Made by a program: the position numbers and the translations under genes | The notes under the pieces: generated by a model | What the model was told of the DNA's origin: nothing | What the model saw: the letters and a program-made list of their open reading frames with translations, nothing else | The model's database searches: none | NCBI GenBank assembly: GCA_030220185.1 | Contig: JASPKZ010001235.1 | Span: 1,340,501-1,404,500, forward strand | From: Diploptera punctata | Taxonomy: Eukaryota > Arthropoda > Insecta > Blattodea > Blaberidae | Direction: 5' to 3' | Length of the DNA stretch: 64,000 bases | Shown: positions 48,380 to 59,120 of the stretch, piece by piece | How the letters are laid out: every line of letters begins with the position of its first letter | Position numbering within the stretch: position 1 is the stretch's first letter

Positions 48380-48540
48380 AACTAGCTAAACGGCTGGGCT
48401 CTCGACATGCTTACTACATGTCACCCCTAAACTGGCTGGATGATCCTCCACCTCTGTGATTATCACATGTGGATATGAGGCCAGCAGCCGACTGATTGGT
48501 CTTCTTGACCTGTCATTCCATGGGAGTTAGTTATATAAAT
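48380..48540 (-). mobile_element. SINE-4 distal fragment
   Basis: Words AAACGGCTGGGCTCTCGACATG, CATGTCACCCCTAAACTGG and CACATGTGGATATGAGGCC are in SINE-4 order as read on the plus strand. The head is missing. I mark it minus because the plus-strand text here matches the antisense of the 11.8-kb copy's own antisense only partly. Strand is the weakest part of this call. Confidence 0.55.
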
Positions 48541-48635
48541 GTATGTCATTATCAATCTTCTAAATTGAATCGCTAAAGATTTGTAAAAAATAATCATTAG
48601 TTCCATTCCTTCGGCTAAAAGGAACATTGAGTCGT

Positions 48636-49435
48636 GACTAACTAACTCACTGGCACTATCGAACCCGTAGGTTCATGGCTGCGCGGACATAAACTCTCCA
48701 TACATCCCTATCATGAGCCAATGTTTTCCAATCATTCCCTGTATAATCTACTTCCCTCAAATCATAGTTAATGTTATTCTCCCACCTCATTATTGGTCTA
48801 CCAACTGGACGTTTTCCCTCTGGTTTTCCTACAAGAAGCTTCCATGCACGTCTTTCATTCCCCATTCGTGGCACATGTCCTGCCCATCGCAGTCTACGAG
48901 TCTTAACTGTTCTTATTATATCTGGCTTCCTATAAAGACCATGTAGTTCATTGTTATGTAGTCTTCTCCATTCACCTGTCTGTTCACCTCTCTTTGGTCC
49001 AAAAATTTTTCCTAAGAATTTTATTCTCAAATACTCGTAATCTCCTTTCCTCCCTTAAAGTAAGAGTCAATGTTTCGCATCCATATAATATAACTGGTAG
49101 AATAATAGTTTTATATATTTTCAGTTTAACGTTTTTTGAAAGGAGTTGGGACATCAAGAGTCTCTGCAATGCATAATAGCACGCATTTCCAGAATTGAGC
49201 CTATGCTTAATTTCTTTGTGCATCTCATTCCTGTTTATGATTATTGTTCCTAGGTATTCGAATTCAGCCACATCCTCAAAATTTCCCTCATTTGTCATTA
49301 GCTGTCCATTTCCATTATATAATGTATTTTTATGTGTGACCATATATTTAGTTTTATTGATATTTACTTCCAGTCCCTATTCCTTAGTGTTACTCAGTAG
49401 TGTGTGCGTGTTGTCCTTTAGTATCTCCTCGCATT
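48636..49435 (-). mobile_element. RTE-A 3' portion
   Basis: A 124-codon minus frame (48656-49030) runs FGPKRGEQTGEWRRLHNNEL to RPIMRWENNINYDLREVDY and ends MNLRVR. The upstream frame (48984-49343) has FEYLGTIIINRNEMHKEIKH and LPVILYGCETLTLTLREERR. The element starts after the RT core. The tail complement is ACTAACTAACTCACTGGCAC. Confidence 0.9.
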
Positions 49436-49719
49436 GAGTCGTATATAAATGATAATAGTAAACAAGATGGAGCACCTCCATAAAATGAGGCTGAATAATG
49501 AGAGTTGGGTGCGGCGATTGTTTTTGGAGCTCGGCCAGGGAATGTCATGAGGAGTACTGACTGTTAAGGGAAGTTCATGAGGGTGTGGAAAACCTGTTTC
49601 TTTCTCCTTACAAGGTGGACATCTAACATTTTTCAATTAGGGTGCGGCGGCATCGCAAAAACTGCAGATACCCAACAAGTTTTCTGGGGAAATGCCATCT
49701 GTAATATATGTAGTAAAAT
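49436..49719. other. Unassigned intronic DNA
   Basis: GC content is somewhat higher than in neighbouring gaps. No family or exon recognised. Confidence 0.35.
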
Positions 49720-50015
49720 AGTCATCATCCGTCACGAATTAGGCCTTTGTAGACCCATTTCGACCCCATCTAGCAGTCTTTTAAGATGTCTTCTGGTCGA
49801 CGATTTCCTTTGGGATTAAATTGCATCATTTTTGGGATTCTTGACTTATGCATTCATTTACATGGTCTAGCCAGTTTAATTTATATCTGTTGAGTTTTTC
49901 TTCTACTGATTCTACTTCTAATTGTTATAAAAATTTTTTTCATTATTTTTTCGATCTAAAAGTGGGTATCTTACTGTCTTTCTGAGAAATTTCATTTTAG
50001 AGTGATCTATATTTT
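49720..50015 (-). mobile_element. RTE-like LINE C-terminal fragment
   Basis: The minus strand reads LKMKFLRKTVRYPLLDRKNN, EEKLNRYKLNWLDHVNE and MQFNPKGNRRPEDILKDC with frame breaks. The N-P-K-G-x-R-R-P tail is a variant of the GRPxxRW ending. Confidence 0.55.
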
Positions 50016-50022
50016 ATATAGG

Positions 50023-50024
<2 letters not shown>

Positions 50025-50062
<38 letters not shown>
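50025..50062. repeat. TA dinucleotide microsatellite
   Basis: A TA run of about 38 bases at the 3' side of the next LINE. Confidence 0.95.
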
Positions 50063-50064
<2 letters not shown>

Positions 50065-50615
50065 CTTCTTCGCTTCAAGGTTTAGGCTATTCGCCTGTTC
50101 CGAGTTCACAATGATTACTTCCATCTCTTCTTAGGTCTTCCTACATCCCATAATCCTTTGGTTTATAATGATATTCTGTCTTGGGCAATCTTGTTTCTTC
50201 CATTCTCTGAACATGCTGTTCCCAGCCGACGCGGTGTTGTTGAATTCTATAATGTATTGAATATATTTCTAATTCACTTCTTATTTCTTCATTTCTTATG
50301 TGGTCCAATTTTGTGCATCCTTTGACCCTTCTTAGAAAGGTCATTTCTGCACTTTGTATTCTACTCTACTCCTCTTATTTGTTACCCAGGACTCACTACC
50401 GTATAAAAGTACCGGTACCGCCATTGTTTTGTAGAACTTCAATCTTGTATCCTTCCTTGTTTTACGTTTTAGTGTTCTATGAATGGTGCCACATATCATT
50501 TGGAAATTTGATAATTTACTGTCTGCATCATTTTTTGTTCCATATCCAGAAGACAATTTATTCACAACCTAGGTAATTAATTTTTAACACTTGTGATAGA
50601 GGTTTATTTTCTATT
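50063..50615 (-). mobile_element. RTE-like LINE 3' portion related to L-B
   Basis: Minus-strand frames include FQMICGTIHRTLKRKTRKDT and KTMAVPVLLYGSESWVTNK (50341-50565), then MTFLRRVKGCTKLDHIRNEE and GWEQHVQRMEETRLPK (50141-50344). The terminal TTC stretch and GTTTAGGCTATTCGCCTG resemble the L-B 3' end. Confidence 0.75.
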
Positions 50616-51035
50616 ATATATATATATATAATTTAAATAATTTATAGAATGCATTAAGCAGGGATTAAAGTTGTGGTGACATGAAAGAATCCTTCACCTA
50701 GGTCAGAAATGTATCATCACCAGTGTAATGTATTCAGTCACCTTGGCCAATATAAACAAGTAGGGGCGTGTTGAACACAACAAGACAATGTGTGTTGTCT
50801 AATATAGACATGTGACTCATGCCGCACCCATGTCAAAATACATTGTCTGTCTTTAACAGGACACATCATCGGCAATCTGCAAATTTATTAACATAGGCCC
50901 CTATATCTTGTTTCTCACTCTATATTAGTGCATTTCGAAGAAGCGAAAGGTTAAAAAATATATATAAATCTTCATCGAACCTACTTTTGGTAGATACCGA
51001 AAATGACCTATACAACAATATATATTTTCTATTTA
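50616..51035. other. Unassigned intronic DNA
   Basis: Contains short direct words (CAATGTGTGTTGTC, ATACATTGTCTGTC) but no recognised element. Confidence 0.35.
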
Positions 51036-51336
51036 CAGTGTTCTGCCCTAGGGCAGGTCCTTCACTGCAATCATAGCATTTTCATGCTATGTTTTGCAGT
51101 TTTACTAGTGAATTATAGGTGTGGTAGCTTCCGGTTGTTTTCCACACCGGTGGTGATGATGGTAGCCAGATGATGTTGGGGACCGTTTGGACCTCAAAGC
51201 TACCTGACATTTGTCTTACAGGTTGAGGAAAAACTGCGAAAAAACCTCACCCAGGAAGCTTGTCCCGACCGGGAATTGAACCCGGGCCGCTGCGTGACAA
51301 GGCAGCACGCTACTTCGAGGCCACAGCTGTGGATTA
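51036..51336 (-). mobile_element. SINE-2a copy, complete
   Basis: The minus-strand head CCACAGCTGTGGCCTCGAAG, GGCCCGGGTTCAATTCCCG, body GGTTTTTTCGCAGTTTTTCC and end CTGCCCTAGGGCAGAAC match the family, including the CATAGCATGAAAATGCTATG palindrome. Confidence 0.85.
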
Positions 51337-51369
51337 ACAATATATATATAACTATATAAATGTGTGTGA

Positions 51370-51760
51370 CTATTTAAGTTCTAGCGGCCATATTTTTTTG
51401 GAACCAAACTCGGCATATATCAGTAAATTAAGAAAAGGAACGTAGTGTTCGTTAACTATCAAAATCGAACCACTAGGTTTTATTGAAACGAAAATTTTAA
51501 AATCGTTCTAGCGTCTCTCATTTTATATTTTTCGTAACGAAATTCGGCATATGTTATTCAAATAAAACTAGAAAGGTATTTTTCAAAAATCAAGAAAATG
51601 CTACCCTTTAGAGTGAGTCTTTACTGTAAGTCGTAATTTGAAAACCGTTCTAGCGGTCACCATATTTGTTTTCTCGTGACGAAACTGGATACCTAGGATT
51701 TAGTTCACAAAAGAAATATAAATTAGATCATGATTCGTATTTTTGAGGAATTCGCTTATT
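51370..51760. repeat. Degenerate tandem repeat, three units of about 130 bases
   Basis: The phrase GTTCTAGCG followed by an ATATTTT stretch, CGTAACGAAA or similar and TCGGCATAT recurs near 51380, 51505 and 51640. Units are strongly diverged. No function is visible. Confidence 0.5.
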
Positions 51761-51844
51761 TTACGCACTTTTTTATATACTGAAGAGATTATAATTTTCG
51801 TTTTTTTAGTAATAGTAACCTAATTAAAAAAAAAAGTAGAGATG

Positions 51845-52620
51845 AATACATATAATAATCATAAGTTATGTCACGAATTATTTCCAAATTATCGATAAAT
51901 TCACGACTCCGTGAGTCGTGAATTTATCTACAGAATTTGGAAATCAAGAGTTGCATTTGTTAGGACTATTTAACGAATAAAATTAAGCTGTTTACTCACA
52001 AATAATTATTTAACTATACTTATTTTAAAATATTTATATATTTAATGTAAAAAATGGCGATGTTTGAAAACAAATGAGAAACTATTGGTACGCTTCATTT
52101 GCTTCTTTTGTTTATCACTGCAACCAGATCATATTATTTATTGTCAAAGGAAGGCAGTATTATTGTAAGAATGCTCTCTAGTGGAGAAAAAATGAAACAT
52201 CATCAACTGTATATTAATTCATTTCTGATGTCGTATGATATAAATATGACAATTATATTTTTCTAGAATGTTGTTACCTGGGAAAAAATACATGTTAGGA
52301 AGTGCAAACAGTGGTTTCTTTTTTTTTTTTTTTTGGTGGTATAATCAATTGCTACAAATGTTTTTATATTAACTCCCGCTTGCGGCATGTGTTGACATTC
52401 ATGCACTATATATACAATCTGGTAGCCGTATTTCTCGTAGGCTCAGTCACTGCAAAATAATGGTCAGACCTGTTCAGAATATTAAAAAGGAGGAGCCTTC
52501 TTTAATATGGTAAATTATAACACTGATAAATATTTCGTGAAACACGACTCTGATTGGTTGTAAATAAAAAATCATTGAAATGTGATTGGTCATTGACTCC
52601 CATTTGGGGCATGAGTTAAA
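51845..52620. repeat. Repeat R, copy 2
   Basis: This copy is in reverse orientation to 576-1236. It ends in CATTGACTCCCATTTGGGGC. It has an added inverted duplication at its left end (AAATTCACGACTCCGTGAGTCGTGAATTT, a hairpin at 51897-51926). A T-run and several stops remove the ORF seen in copy 1. Confidence 0.65.
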
Positions 52621-52920
52621 TAGTCGTGAAAAGAAACTTACGTTATTAATTCAATTGGAAAGTCCAGTTACCTGCCATTTTATGTTAAAGCTCCTGGAAT
52701 CCTGCCCGTCACTTTTTCCTCGAAAGGTCAATGCTATAGAGTTATTTAACTGAAATGGCAAGTTGACTCTTCACCTTAAGTTCCGCTAGCTTCCAGGAAC
52801 ACGTCCAATTCACTGCTTCATTTTCTTCATTCACAAGATTCTTCACAAGTTACACGTAATTAAGCAATATTATCCCTCAATAATAAATTGTAGCTGCACG
52901 ATTAGTTTAGTATTTTCTAT

Positions 52921-53260
52921 ATAACTAACTCACTGGCATTATCGAAGGAAAAAGGTAATGGTCAAGCGGAAATACGCCCTCCATACATCCTTATCCTGAG
53001 CTAATATTTTCTAACCACTCCCTGTATAATTATTTTCCCTCTAGTCTTGGCCAGTGTTATTCTCCTACATCATTTTTGGCCTTCCTATTGGGCGCTTTCC
53101 TCTAGTTTTTTTGCAAGAAGTTTCCATGGTTCCATTTCATTTTCTATTAGTACCACATGTCCTGCCTTACAAGACATATGATTTCTCATAATGATCATGG
53201 AGCTCACTGTTATGTAGTTTTCTCCATTCTCCTGTCTGTTTATCTCTCTTGGTAACAAAC
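52921..53260 (-). mobile_element. RTE-A 3' end, diverged
   Basis: ACTAACTCACTGGCATTATC at the tail and TCACTGTTATGTAGTTTTCT at the far end follow RTE-A. The coding region has many indels. Confidence 0.75.
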
Positions 53261-53302
53261 AAAATGCTATCTAAAGGAAATCTGTATTTTATACAAAAAT
53301 AA

Positions 53303-53366
53303 CAACCGTGAGGCGTAACAGGCAATTTGCCTAGCCCGTGAAGTGAAGAAGAAAAAGAAGAAGAAT
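53303..53366 (+). mobile_element. L-B 3' tail fragment
   Basis: AACCGTGAGGCGTAACAGGC and CTAGCCCGTGAAGTGAAGAAG followed by an AAG-rich tail are the last about 60 bases of L-B. Confidence 0.75.
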
Positions 53367-53499
53367 ATAATATAATAAACAATTCCTTCCGAAGGAAGCA
53401 TCGATTTTGAATTATAATAGTCTATACCAGAGTCTAGGATAGGAAATTTCTCGTAATTTTTGTCTGGTTATAAAATAGTTCCTCTCTATACATTAATAT

Positions 53500-53850
53500 G
53501 TGGCATGTACGGGGGATGAAAGAGGTGCATGGAAGCTTCTTGTAGAAAAACCAGAAGGAAAACGCCCAGTTGGTATACCAAGAATGAGGTGGAAGAATAA
53601 CATTATCCATGATTTGAGGGAAGTGGGGGTAAAGACGGCCATCACGCACGGCTGACATAAAGTTCCGATTGTCTAGAAAAAGTGGGAGCCTTAACCTCCT
53701 ACTACCCCAAGGGCCTCCTGAGCCCTGTTGTGGGATCACTTTACTTTACTTAGATTATACAGGAGATGATTTGAAAACATTAGCTTAGGATAGGAATGTA
53801 TGGAGGGTTTATGTCCACGTGGCCATGAACCTACGGGTTCGATAGAGCCA
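53500..53850 (+). mobile_element. RTE-A 3' end split by a SINE-3 fragment
   Basis: RTE-A is seen at 53500-53623 (AGAGGTGCATGGAAGCTTCT, TTTGAGGGAAG) and 53747-53850 (AGATTATACAGGAGATGATT, GGGTTCGATAGAGCCAGTTAG). The interruption 53624-53746 is SINE-3. Confidence 0.8.
53624..53746 (+). mobile_element. SINE-3, 5'-truncated, inserted in RTE-A
   Basis: GGGGGTAAAGACGGCCATCA to CTACCCCAAGGGCCTCCTGA and GTTGTGGGATCACTTTAC are the last 120 bases of SINE-3. The tRNA head is missing, which is typical of 5' truncation. Confidence 0.85.
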
Positions 53851-53869
53851 GTTAGTCTATACATTATCC

Positions 53870-54045
53870 CATATCTGCCTGGGTGATACAGAGGTTCAGT
53901 CCCCGCATCTCTCTAGGATCAATGGGTTCAACCCCCAGGAGTTGATGGATTTTTTTAAGATGAAAAAATGCAAGGGGCTCATCCTCCAGGAGGGAATTTA
54001 AGTTGTGAATCCCGAGTCTGAAGATTTTCAGGTTTATAAAAAAAC
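53870..54045 (+). mobile_element. SINE-1 relic
   Basis: The body words GTTGATGGATTTTTTTAAGATG, CAAGGGGCTCATCCTCCAGG and GAGTCTGAAGATTTTCAGG match SINE-1. The tRNA head is degenerate (GGTTCAACCCCCAGG). Confidence 0.65.
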
Positions 54046-54129
54046 TCATTTTTTTGTTGAGACAGTGAGCTAAACATTTGTCACTCGCTCACATCTGCAG
54101 CGTAATTAAATTCCGATTGAGGGTCTTTC

Positions 54130-54455
54130 CACTTTTCAGCGGTTGCCCTTTTACCAGCCGGCTGCTGGCCCTTCACATCCACATGTGTCAATCACAGAGG
54201 TAGATGATCAACAGCCAGTGTAGGGGTGACATGTGGTTAGCATGTCGAGTCCCCCAGCCGTTATAGCTGGTTCCTCAACCTGGAGCCGCTACTTATTGTA
54301 GCTACCCAATTGCCTCACGATGCGGGGTGGGCACCGGTCCCATACTGGCCGAAATACCATGAGAAAATTTCTTCCCCCATGGAGACTCGAACCAGCGCAA
54401 GTCCCATAGCTCTGCGCCAAGGCTTCCTACCTTAACCGCTCGGCTACGGCGGTTA
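54130..54455 (-). mobile_element. SINE-4 copy, complete
   Basis: The minus-strand head CGCCGTAGCCGAGCGGTTAA and CTGGTTCGAGTCTCCATGG is followed by the complete SINE-4 body to GCCAGCAGCCGGCTGG. It is the best-preserved copy of this family here. Confidence 0.88.
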
Positions 54456-55374
54456 AATTAACTTGGTTAATTAACTCCCGCAAAGGAGCACCCTTGCTTC
54501 TCGTGTGTTTGTATAGGAATAGACTGTCATATCATTCCTTGTCTTGAAAATACTCGTTCATTCCATGAGAATATATGATTCTTCAATGTATTACATGTTT
54601 AATATAACATTTCCTACATGTCTTGCGTGTGTGTGTACAGAATGTTCTGAAAATAGATTCCAATATTTGATTCCAAAACGTAATATCTTCTCAGTTTTGG
54701 TCTTATTTTATAAGGGCGGTATATTTTCTGCCCCCAGCAATTTACAAGTAAATACATAAATAAATAAACCTTAGCCTGCCCTTTCTCATTACCTTAACCC
54801 ATTCGATTTTTTATTTTTTTTATTTTGGAGACATTTAAAGTCCATGATGAATGCAATCGCCATAAATGATGTCCATACACACTGAGAACACGCGCTCAAT
54901 GCCTGTCACGCACTTTGCCAATACCCAGGGGTGTACCAAAGAATGCGCGATTTCGTCAGATGTAGAGTTGCAACAGAACACGTTGTGAAGAGCATATGAA
55001 AGACATTGTGACAATTGATAGTGATGTTAAACAGCAAACCATAAATCACAAGATATTAAGTTCAGGAACAAAGTTTATAGCAACATTTGTGCTTGTTTTA
55101 TTGCATACTACCTGCTCTGTAAATATTGAAACTTTTTTGTAATGCTCTATATATAGAGTAATATTCAAAACGTGTTTGTGAAACGCTAGGTAATAACAGC
55201 CATAGTTATTGGGAAAGAAAAGATAAATAAATTTTAAAAATGCATCGTTTTAGTAGTACGATATTTTGACGTATAATTTGAAACGCGTTCTTGTTAAGAT
55301 ACAATTTATATTACCTAATTACAAATGCAGTTGTGATTAAATTGTGCAAGGAAGGCGATTAGATCCCAGAATAG
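54456..55374. other. Unassigned intronic DNA
   Basis: About 900 bases with no recognised repeat, RNA or exon. Contains CACGCGCTCAATGCCTGTC near 54889 and AT-rich sequence after 55100. Confidence 0.35.
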
Positions 55375-55860
55375 TCCTTTATGGAATAGGAATCTGACCA
55401 GAAAAAAAGAGAGATTATACAGACAATAATAGAAAGTATACTTACATATGGATCAGAAAGCTGGACAATAAATGAAAGGATGATGAAAAGTGTCTTGGGA
55501 GCAGAAATGGATGCATTACGGAGAAGTATGAGAATATACAGGTTACAACATATTATAAATACGCATATTAGACAAGAAATGGATGCACAAGAGATTGTTA
55601 TCGATAGGATAACAAAGAGAGCTTTACAGTGGTATGGACATGTACAACGGATGTCGGAAGACCAGTGGCCTAAACAGGTGTTAGATTGGATGGTACCAGG
55701 CAGAAGGAAGATGGGGAGAAGTAGAAGAACATGGTGTGAGGAGATATATGTTGCTATGATGAAGAGGGACAATATGAAGATAGGAATCTCTGGAAAGCAG
55801 GAATCAAGGGCGAACTGCTGTAAAGTGGAGCCTGTATTAAGTATTAATGTAATAACATAA
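55375..55860 (+). mobile_element. RTE-like LINE 3' end related to L-E
   Basis: The plus frame reads RRDYTDNNRKYTYIWIRKL-like sequence, then a 126-codon open stretch (55480-55860). This includes MKSVLGAEMDALRRSMRIYR, RALQWYGHVQRMSEDQWPK and GRRKMGRSRRTWCEEIYVAM. Its order matches L-E but the sequence is clearly different, so it is a separate subfamily. Confidence 0.75.
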
Positions 55861-56021
55861 GAACATTACAATTTCACCACGCATTTTTTTTTTCAGTTGA
55901 AAATACGAGTTCCTTGCAGTAGAATGTCAAATTTTATTATATTTCGGAGCCTTACCTTTGTAGTAGCCTGTTTTGTAAATAGAAGAAACTGTTCATTATG
56001 GTTATTACGAAATTCGTCGTG

Positions 56022-56410
56022 GTCCACCTCTGTGGTCTCGGGGTAGTGTGCTGCCTTGTCACGCAGCGTGCCCGGGTTCGATCCCCGGTCGGGACAGTTT
56101 TTCTGGGTGAGGTTTTTATCGGGGTTTTTCCTCACCTGTAAGACAAATGTCAGGAAAACTTCAAGGCCCAAACGGTCCCCGAAATCATATGGCCATCGCA
56201 ATCATCATCTTATTCATCATCTTATTCATCTTAGGTTAAGCTTAGGATTAGGGACTCTCCTGGCGCATCATTATCACCCATCATATCATCGGGGCAACTT
56301 AACCCCGCCTTCCAGGCGCCCCAACCTCAGAAGTGGGTTACAAGTACGCCATGCCAGGAGAGAAACCAGGAATTTCGAAAGACAAACCTGGGGCATTTGA
56401 GAAAAACAAA
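56022..56410 (+). mobile_element. SINE-2b copy, long form
   Basis: The head GTCCACCTCTGTGGTCTCGG, GCCCGGGTTCGATCCCCGG, middle GGGTTTTTCCTCACCTGTAA, then GACTCTCCTGGCGCATCATT and CTTCCAGGCGCCCCAACCTC to GACAAACCTGGGGCATTTG. It shows the undisturbed order of the outer SINE at 23.3-23.98 kb. Confidence 0.88.
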
Positions 56411-56538
56411 TTCGTCGTGTTGAATACTTTCCAGCACTATTGTCAAATAACAATAGAGTAAGAGTTTATTTACTATTTCGGAGAGGTAAATTCTTAAGTT
56501 TTAGCGACTAACTTGTTTTCATGTAGATTTTTTAACAT

Positions 56539-56650
56539 TAAGGGTCGGTTTCACCAACAGAGGTAACTGTGTTACACCAGCTTATGCTATGTATTATACA
56601 CAGGGAAACTGGAGTAATACAGTTACCTATGTTGGTAAAACCGACCTTAA
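56539..56650. mobile_element. MITE-W copy
   Basis: Ends TTAAGGGTCGGTTTCACC and AAACCGACCTTAA, arms GAGGTAACTGTGTTACACCAG and CTGGAGTAATACAGTTACC, centre TATGCTATGTATTATACA. Confidence 0.85.
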
Positions 56651-56704
56651 ATTGACATCGATACTAGTAAAATTCATGGTAAGTTTCCGTTGAGGTGTTA
56701 GTTC

Positions 56705-57446
56705 ACAGTAATATAATGTACGGTTAAAAAGGATAAAATAGTTACCTTGTAGGTCCGTCTCCTCAACTTCATCATCATCATCATGAACAAATTCGTTTTA
56801 GGCCATGTGGCCTGTACGGTAAACCTAGCGAACATGGTCTTGATCTTTTCACCGATGTTTTGGTCTTCCTTGGTCCCTATGTCCAGTTGGGGTATATTGG
56901 AATGCCAATTTTGGAAGTCTATTTCTTGCCATTCTTCTCAGATGATTTTTCCATTCTTGTTGGTATCTTTGGATATCTTCATTTAAACTTGCTACTCCAA
57001 GTTTTCCTCTGATAGTAGTGTTCCTTTGGTGATCCAGTCTATTAACTCCTAACAATGATCGTAAGAAGCGCATTTGGCTTACTTGAAGTTTATGAGAGTT
57101 TCTTTTATTTAAAATCCAAATTTCACTTCCGTATTTTAGAGCAGCTTTTGATGTGACGTTATGTAATCTTAGTTTTGTCTCTGTCCTCATCTGTTTACCA
57201 AAATGTCTTCGTATTACCCCATTCATTTTATTATAAGTTACTTAAGTTCTTTTAAAACTCTGTAGGCCTTTCGGGACTAGTGCCATCATCAGCAGCATGC
57301 ATCAGGTCCGTTCTTGTTGAATACTAATGCATGCTGCTGATGATGGCTCTAGACCCGAAACGCGTACAGAGTTTTAAAATAACTTAAGTTGAGGAGACGG
57401 ACCTACAAGGTAACTATTTTATAGTTTTTCACCGTACATTATATTA
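56705..57446. repeat. Large inverted repeat holding an L-G LINE
   Basis: CAGTAATATAATGTACGGTT, AAAATAGTTACCTTGTAGGT and CCGTCTCCTCAACT at 56707-56770 recur as the complement at 57386-57446. Between them lie L-G (56769-57236, minus) and an inner palindrome (57245-57385: TTTTAAAACTCTGTAGGC, CATCATCAGCAGCATGCATC and complements). Without L-G the whole would fold into one long hairpin. Confidence 0.8.
56769..57236 (-). mobile_element. L-G LINE 3' end
   Basis: A 125-codon minus frame (56849-57226) reads FGKQMRTETKLRLHNVTSKA, LKYGSEIWILNKRNSHKLQV, WKNHLRRMARNRLPKLAFQY and GHRDQGRPKHR. The 3' end GGCCACATGGCCTAAAACGA carries a GAT tail. This copy is intact where the 30.2-31.2 kb copy is interrupted. 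Confidence 0.85.
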
Positions 57447-57544
57447 CTTAAATGGACATGCTTGTTTACTCATTCCATTGTCGTAACGTGTAGAAATGCC
57501 ACAACACTCCAGATATTTTGACTAAAATTGGAGATAAATACAAT

Positions 57545-58025
57545 ATTTATTTACTACGTTTTAATCCTACCAGTTATATTATATGGATGCGAAACATGGA
57601 TTCTTACTTTAAGGGAGGAAATGATATTACGAGTTTTTTAGAATAAAGTTCCTAGGAAACATTTTGGACCAAAGAGAGATGGACAGGTGAATGGAGAAAA
57701 CTGCATAACAATGAACTAAATGGTCTTTATAGGAAGCCAGATATAATAAGAACAGTTAAGTCTCGTAGACTGCGATGGGCAGGGCTTGTGGCACGAATGG
57801 AGAATGAAAGACGTGCATGGAAGCTTATTGTATGAAAACCAGAGAGAAAACGCCCAGTTGGTAGACCAATAATGAGGTGGGAGAATAACATTAACTATGA
57901 TTTAAAGGAAGTAGATTATGCAGGGGATAATTGGAAAACATTAGGTGAAGATAGGGATGTATGGAGAGCTTATGTCCGCGCGGCCATAGACCTATGGGTT
58001 CGATAGTGCCAGAGAGTTAGTTAGT
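57545..58025 (+). mobile_element. RTE-A 3' portion
   Basis: CCTACCAGTTATATTATATG, AATGGAGAAAACTGCATAAC, GTCTCGTAGACTGCGATGGG and GATAGTGCCAGAGAGTTAG follow the family order. Indels break the frame. Confidence 0.85.
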
Positions 58026-58104
58026 TATTCAATTATTTAAGTTATTAGCCTTTAAATTGGCAATGTATCCTACAAATGGTTTAATTTTTTAACGTTTTTA
58101 ATAA

Positions 58105-58262
58105 AACACAAGAAAACGAACGAGTAGAAATTACTTAAATGTGTGCAGAATTAAGTAGTAAAACTAATAAGTTATACACGATTTCATTTTCAGTGCGGTC
58201 CGTCACATTTAAATAACTGACTCATTAAATTAGTGTTTTGCCAATTTAAAACTTAAAAAGTT
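58105..58262. repeat. MITE-V-like repeat, copy 3
   Basis: AACGAACGAGTAGAAATTAC, AGTGCGGTCCGTCACATTTA and TTTTGCCAATTTAAAAC match copy 1 in the same orientation. Confidence 0.55.
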
Positions 58263-58530
58263 GATACCTAAACTATAATGTAGATCGTATGTTAGAATAT
58301 TTTAATGACAGTTATTTCGGAAACGATTCCAAATAGTGACTTTGCGTGCTTACATTTTTTATTCCAAATAAGGTTATCTTTCATCACCTAGTATTTCACA
58401 AATACATTTCGAATCGCTGTGTATATAGGCCTACTTGTTGCATTGTGTTTTGCATTTTAACTTTTATTGCTGTTTCTGCTTGTTTTGCTTGAATTTCCCT
58501 GCATTACTTTTCTGTTTGGAATTTCTACAG

Positions 58531-58596
58531 ATGGAACTGCTAGCAATGCAGCTATCAAGAAATTCGGCGATGATATACCAAAGAAGAAACTGACAG
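58531..58596 (+). CDS. Host gene exon 3 of the chain (66 nt, phase 1/1)
   Basis: The acceptor is strong (CTGTTTGGAATTTCTACAG). The donor is GTAAAT after ACAG. Only the frame that uses the first two bases to finish a split codon is open to the donor. It gives GTASNAAIKKFGDD and then a proline and lysine-rich end KKKLT, leaving one base. The 66-base length divisible by three and the symmetric phase 1 mean it can be skipped without a frame change. The split codon with exon 18556 reads GAT, as does the one with exon 63163. I do not recognise the protein. The peptide is lysine and glycine rich and probably disordered. Confidence 0.65.
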
Positions 58597-58714
58597 GTAA
58601 ATTACACCAGAAATACCATAAACTCTATACATTCATAATAGTCTACTTTTAGTAGTTGTATATCGATCAATACATACTGTATTGTGAGTAATTAGATATA
58701 TTTTAATACTATAT

Positions 58715-59120
58715 TACAATGTAAGGTTGGGAAATGGTTTTCACAGAAGCGAGGAAATTATTAAAAACCTGGCTATTGCTCGGTTTTTAATAATTTCCTC
58801 GCTTCTGTAAAACACTTCACAAACGCGCGTTGTACATTGTTTTTTGCACGATGGTGTTTAAAAAAATAGTAAAATAATAACATATTTGTTGGAAATGTTT
58901 GCTTTCATTATAAACAACTGACTGACGTTAACAGTCTGTCCAATGTTTATACGGTAAATTCCGAAAATAATTTAGTTGAGACTACAGCAGGTCGTGACAC
59001 GAATCAGTGGTAAAATGGCGGCAAGAACGAATTTATTGTTTTATGTTGTGTCAAATATAATTCAGTTCATTTAAAATGCAGTGATTTGTTTCGTATAATG
59101 TAAACACTCACTGCCTTATT
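58715..59120. repeat. Family Z repeat, copy 2
   Basis: GGTTGGGAAATGGTTTTCACAG, a hairpin GAAATTATTAAAAACC...GGTTTTTAATAATTTCCTCGC, TTCACAAACGCGCGTTGTAC and AATGCAGTGATTTGTTTCGT. It is uninterrupted where copy 1 has the 170-base insert. Confidence 0.7.

Noticed and set aside
56639..56676. Extra mini-exon with a GTAAGT donor near 56676
   Set aside because: No acceptor at the right distance. The upstream sequence is a MITE-W end.
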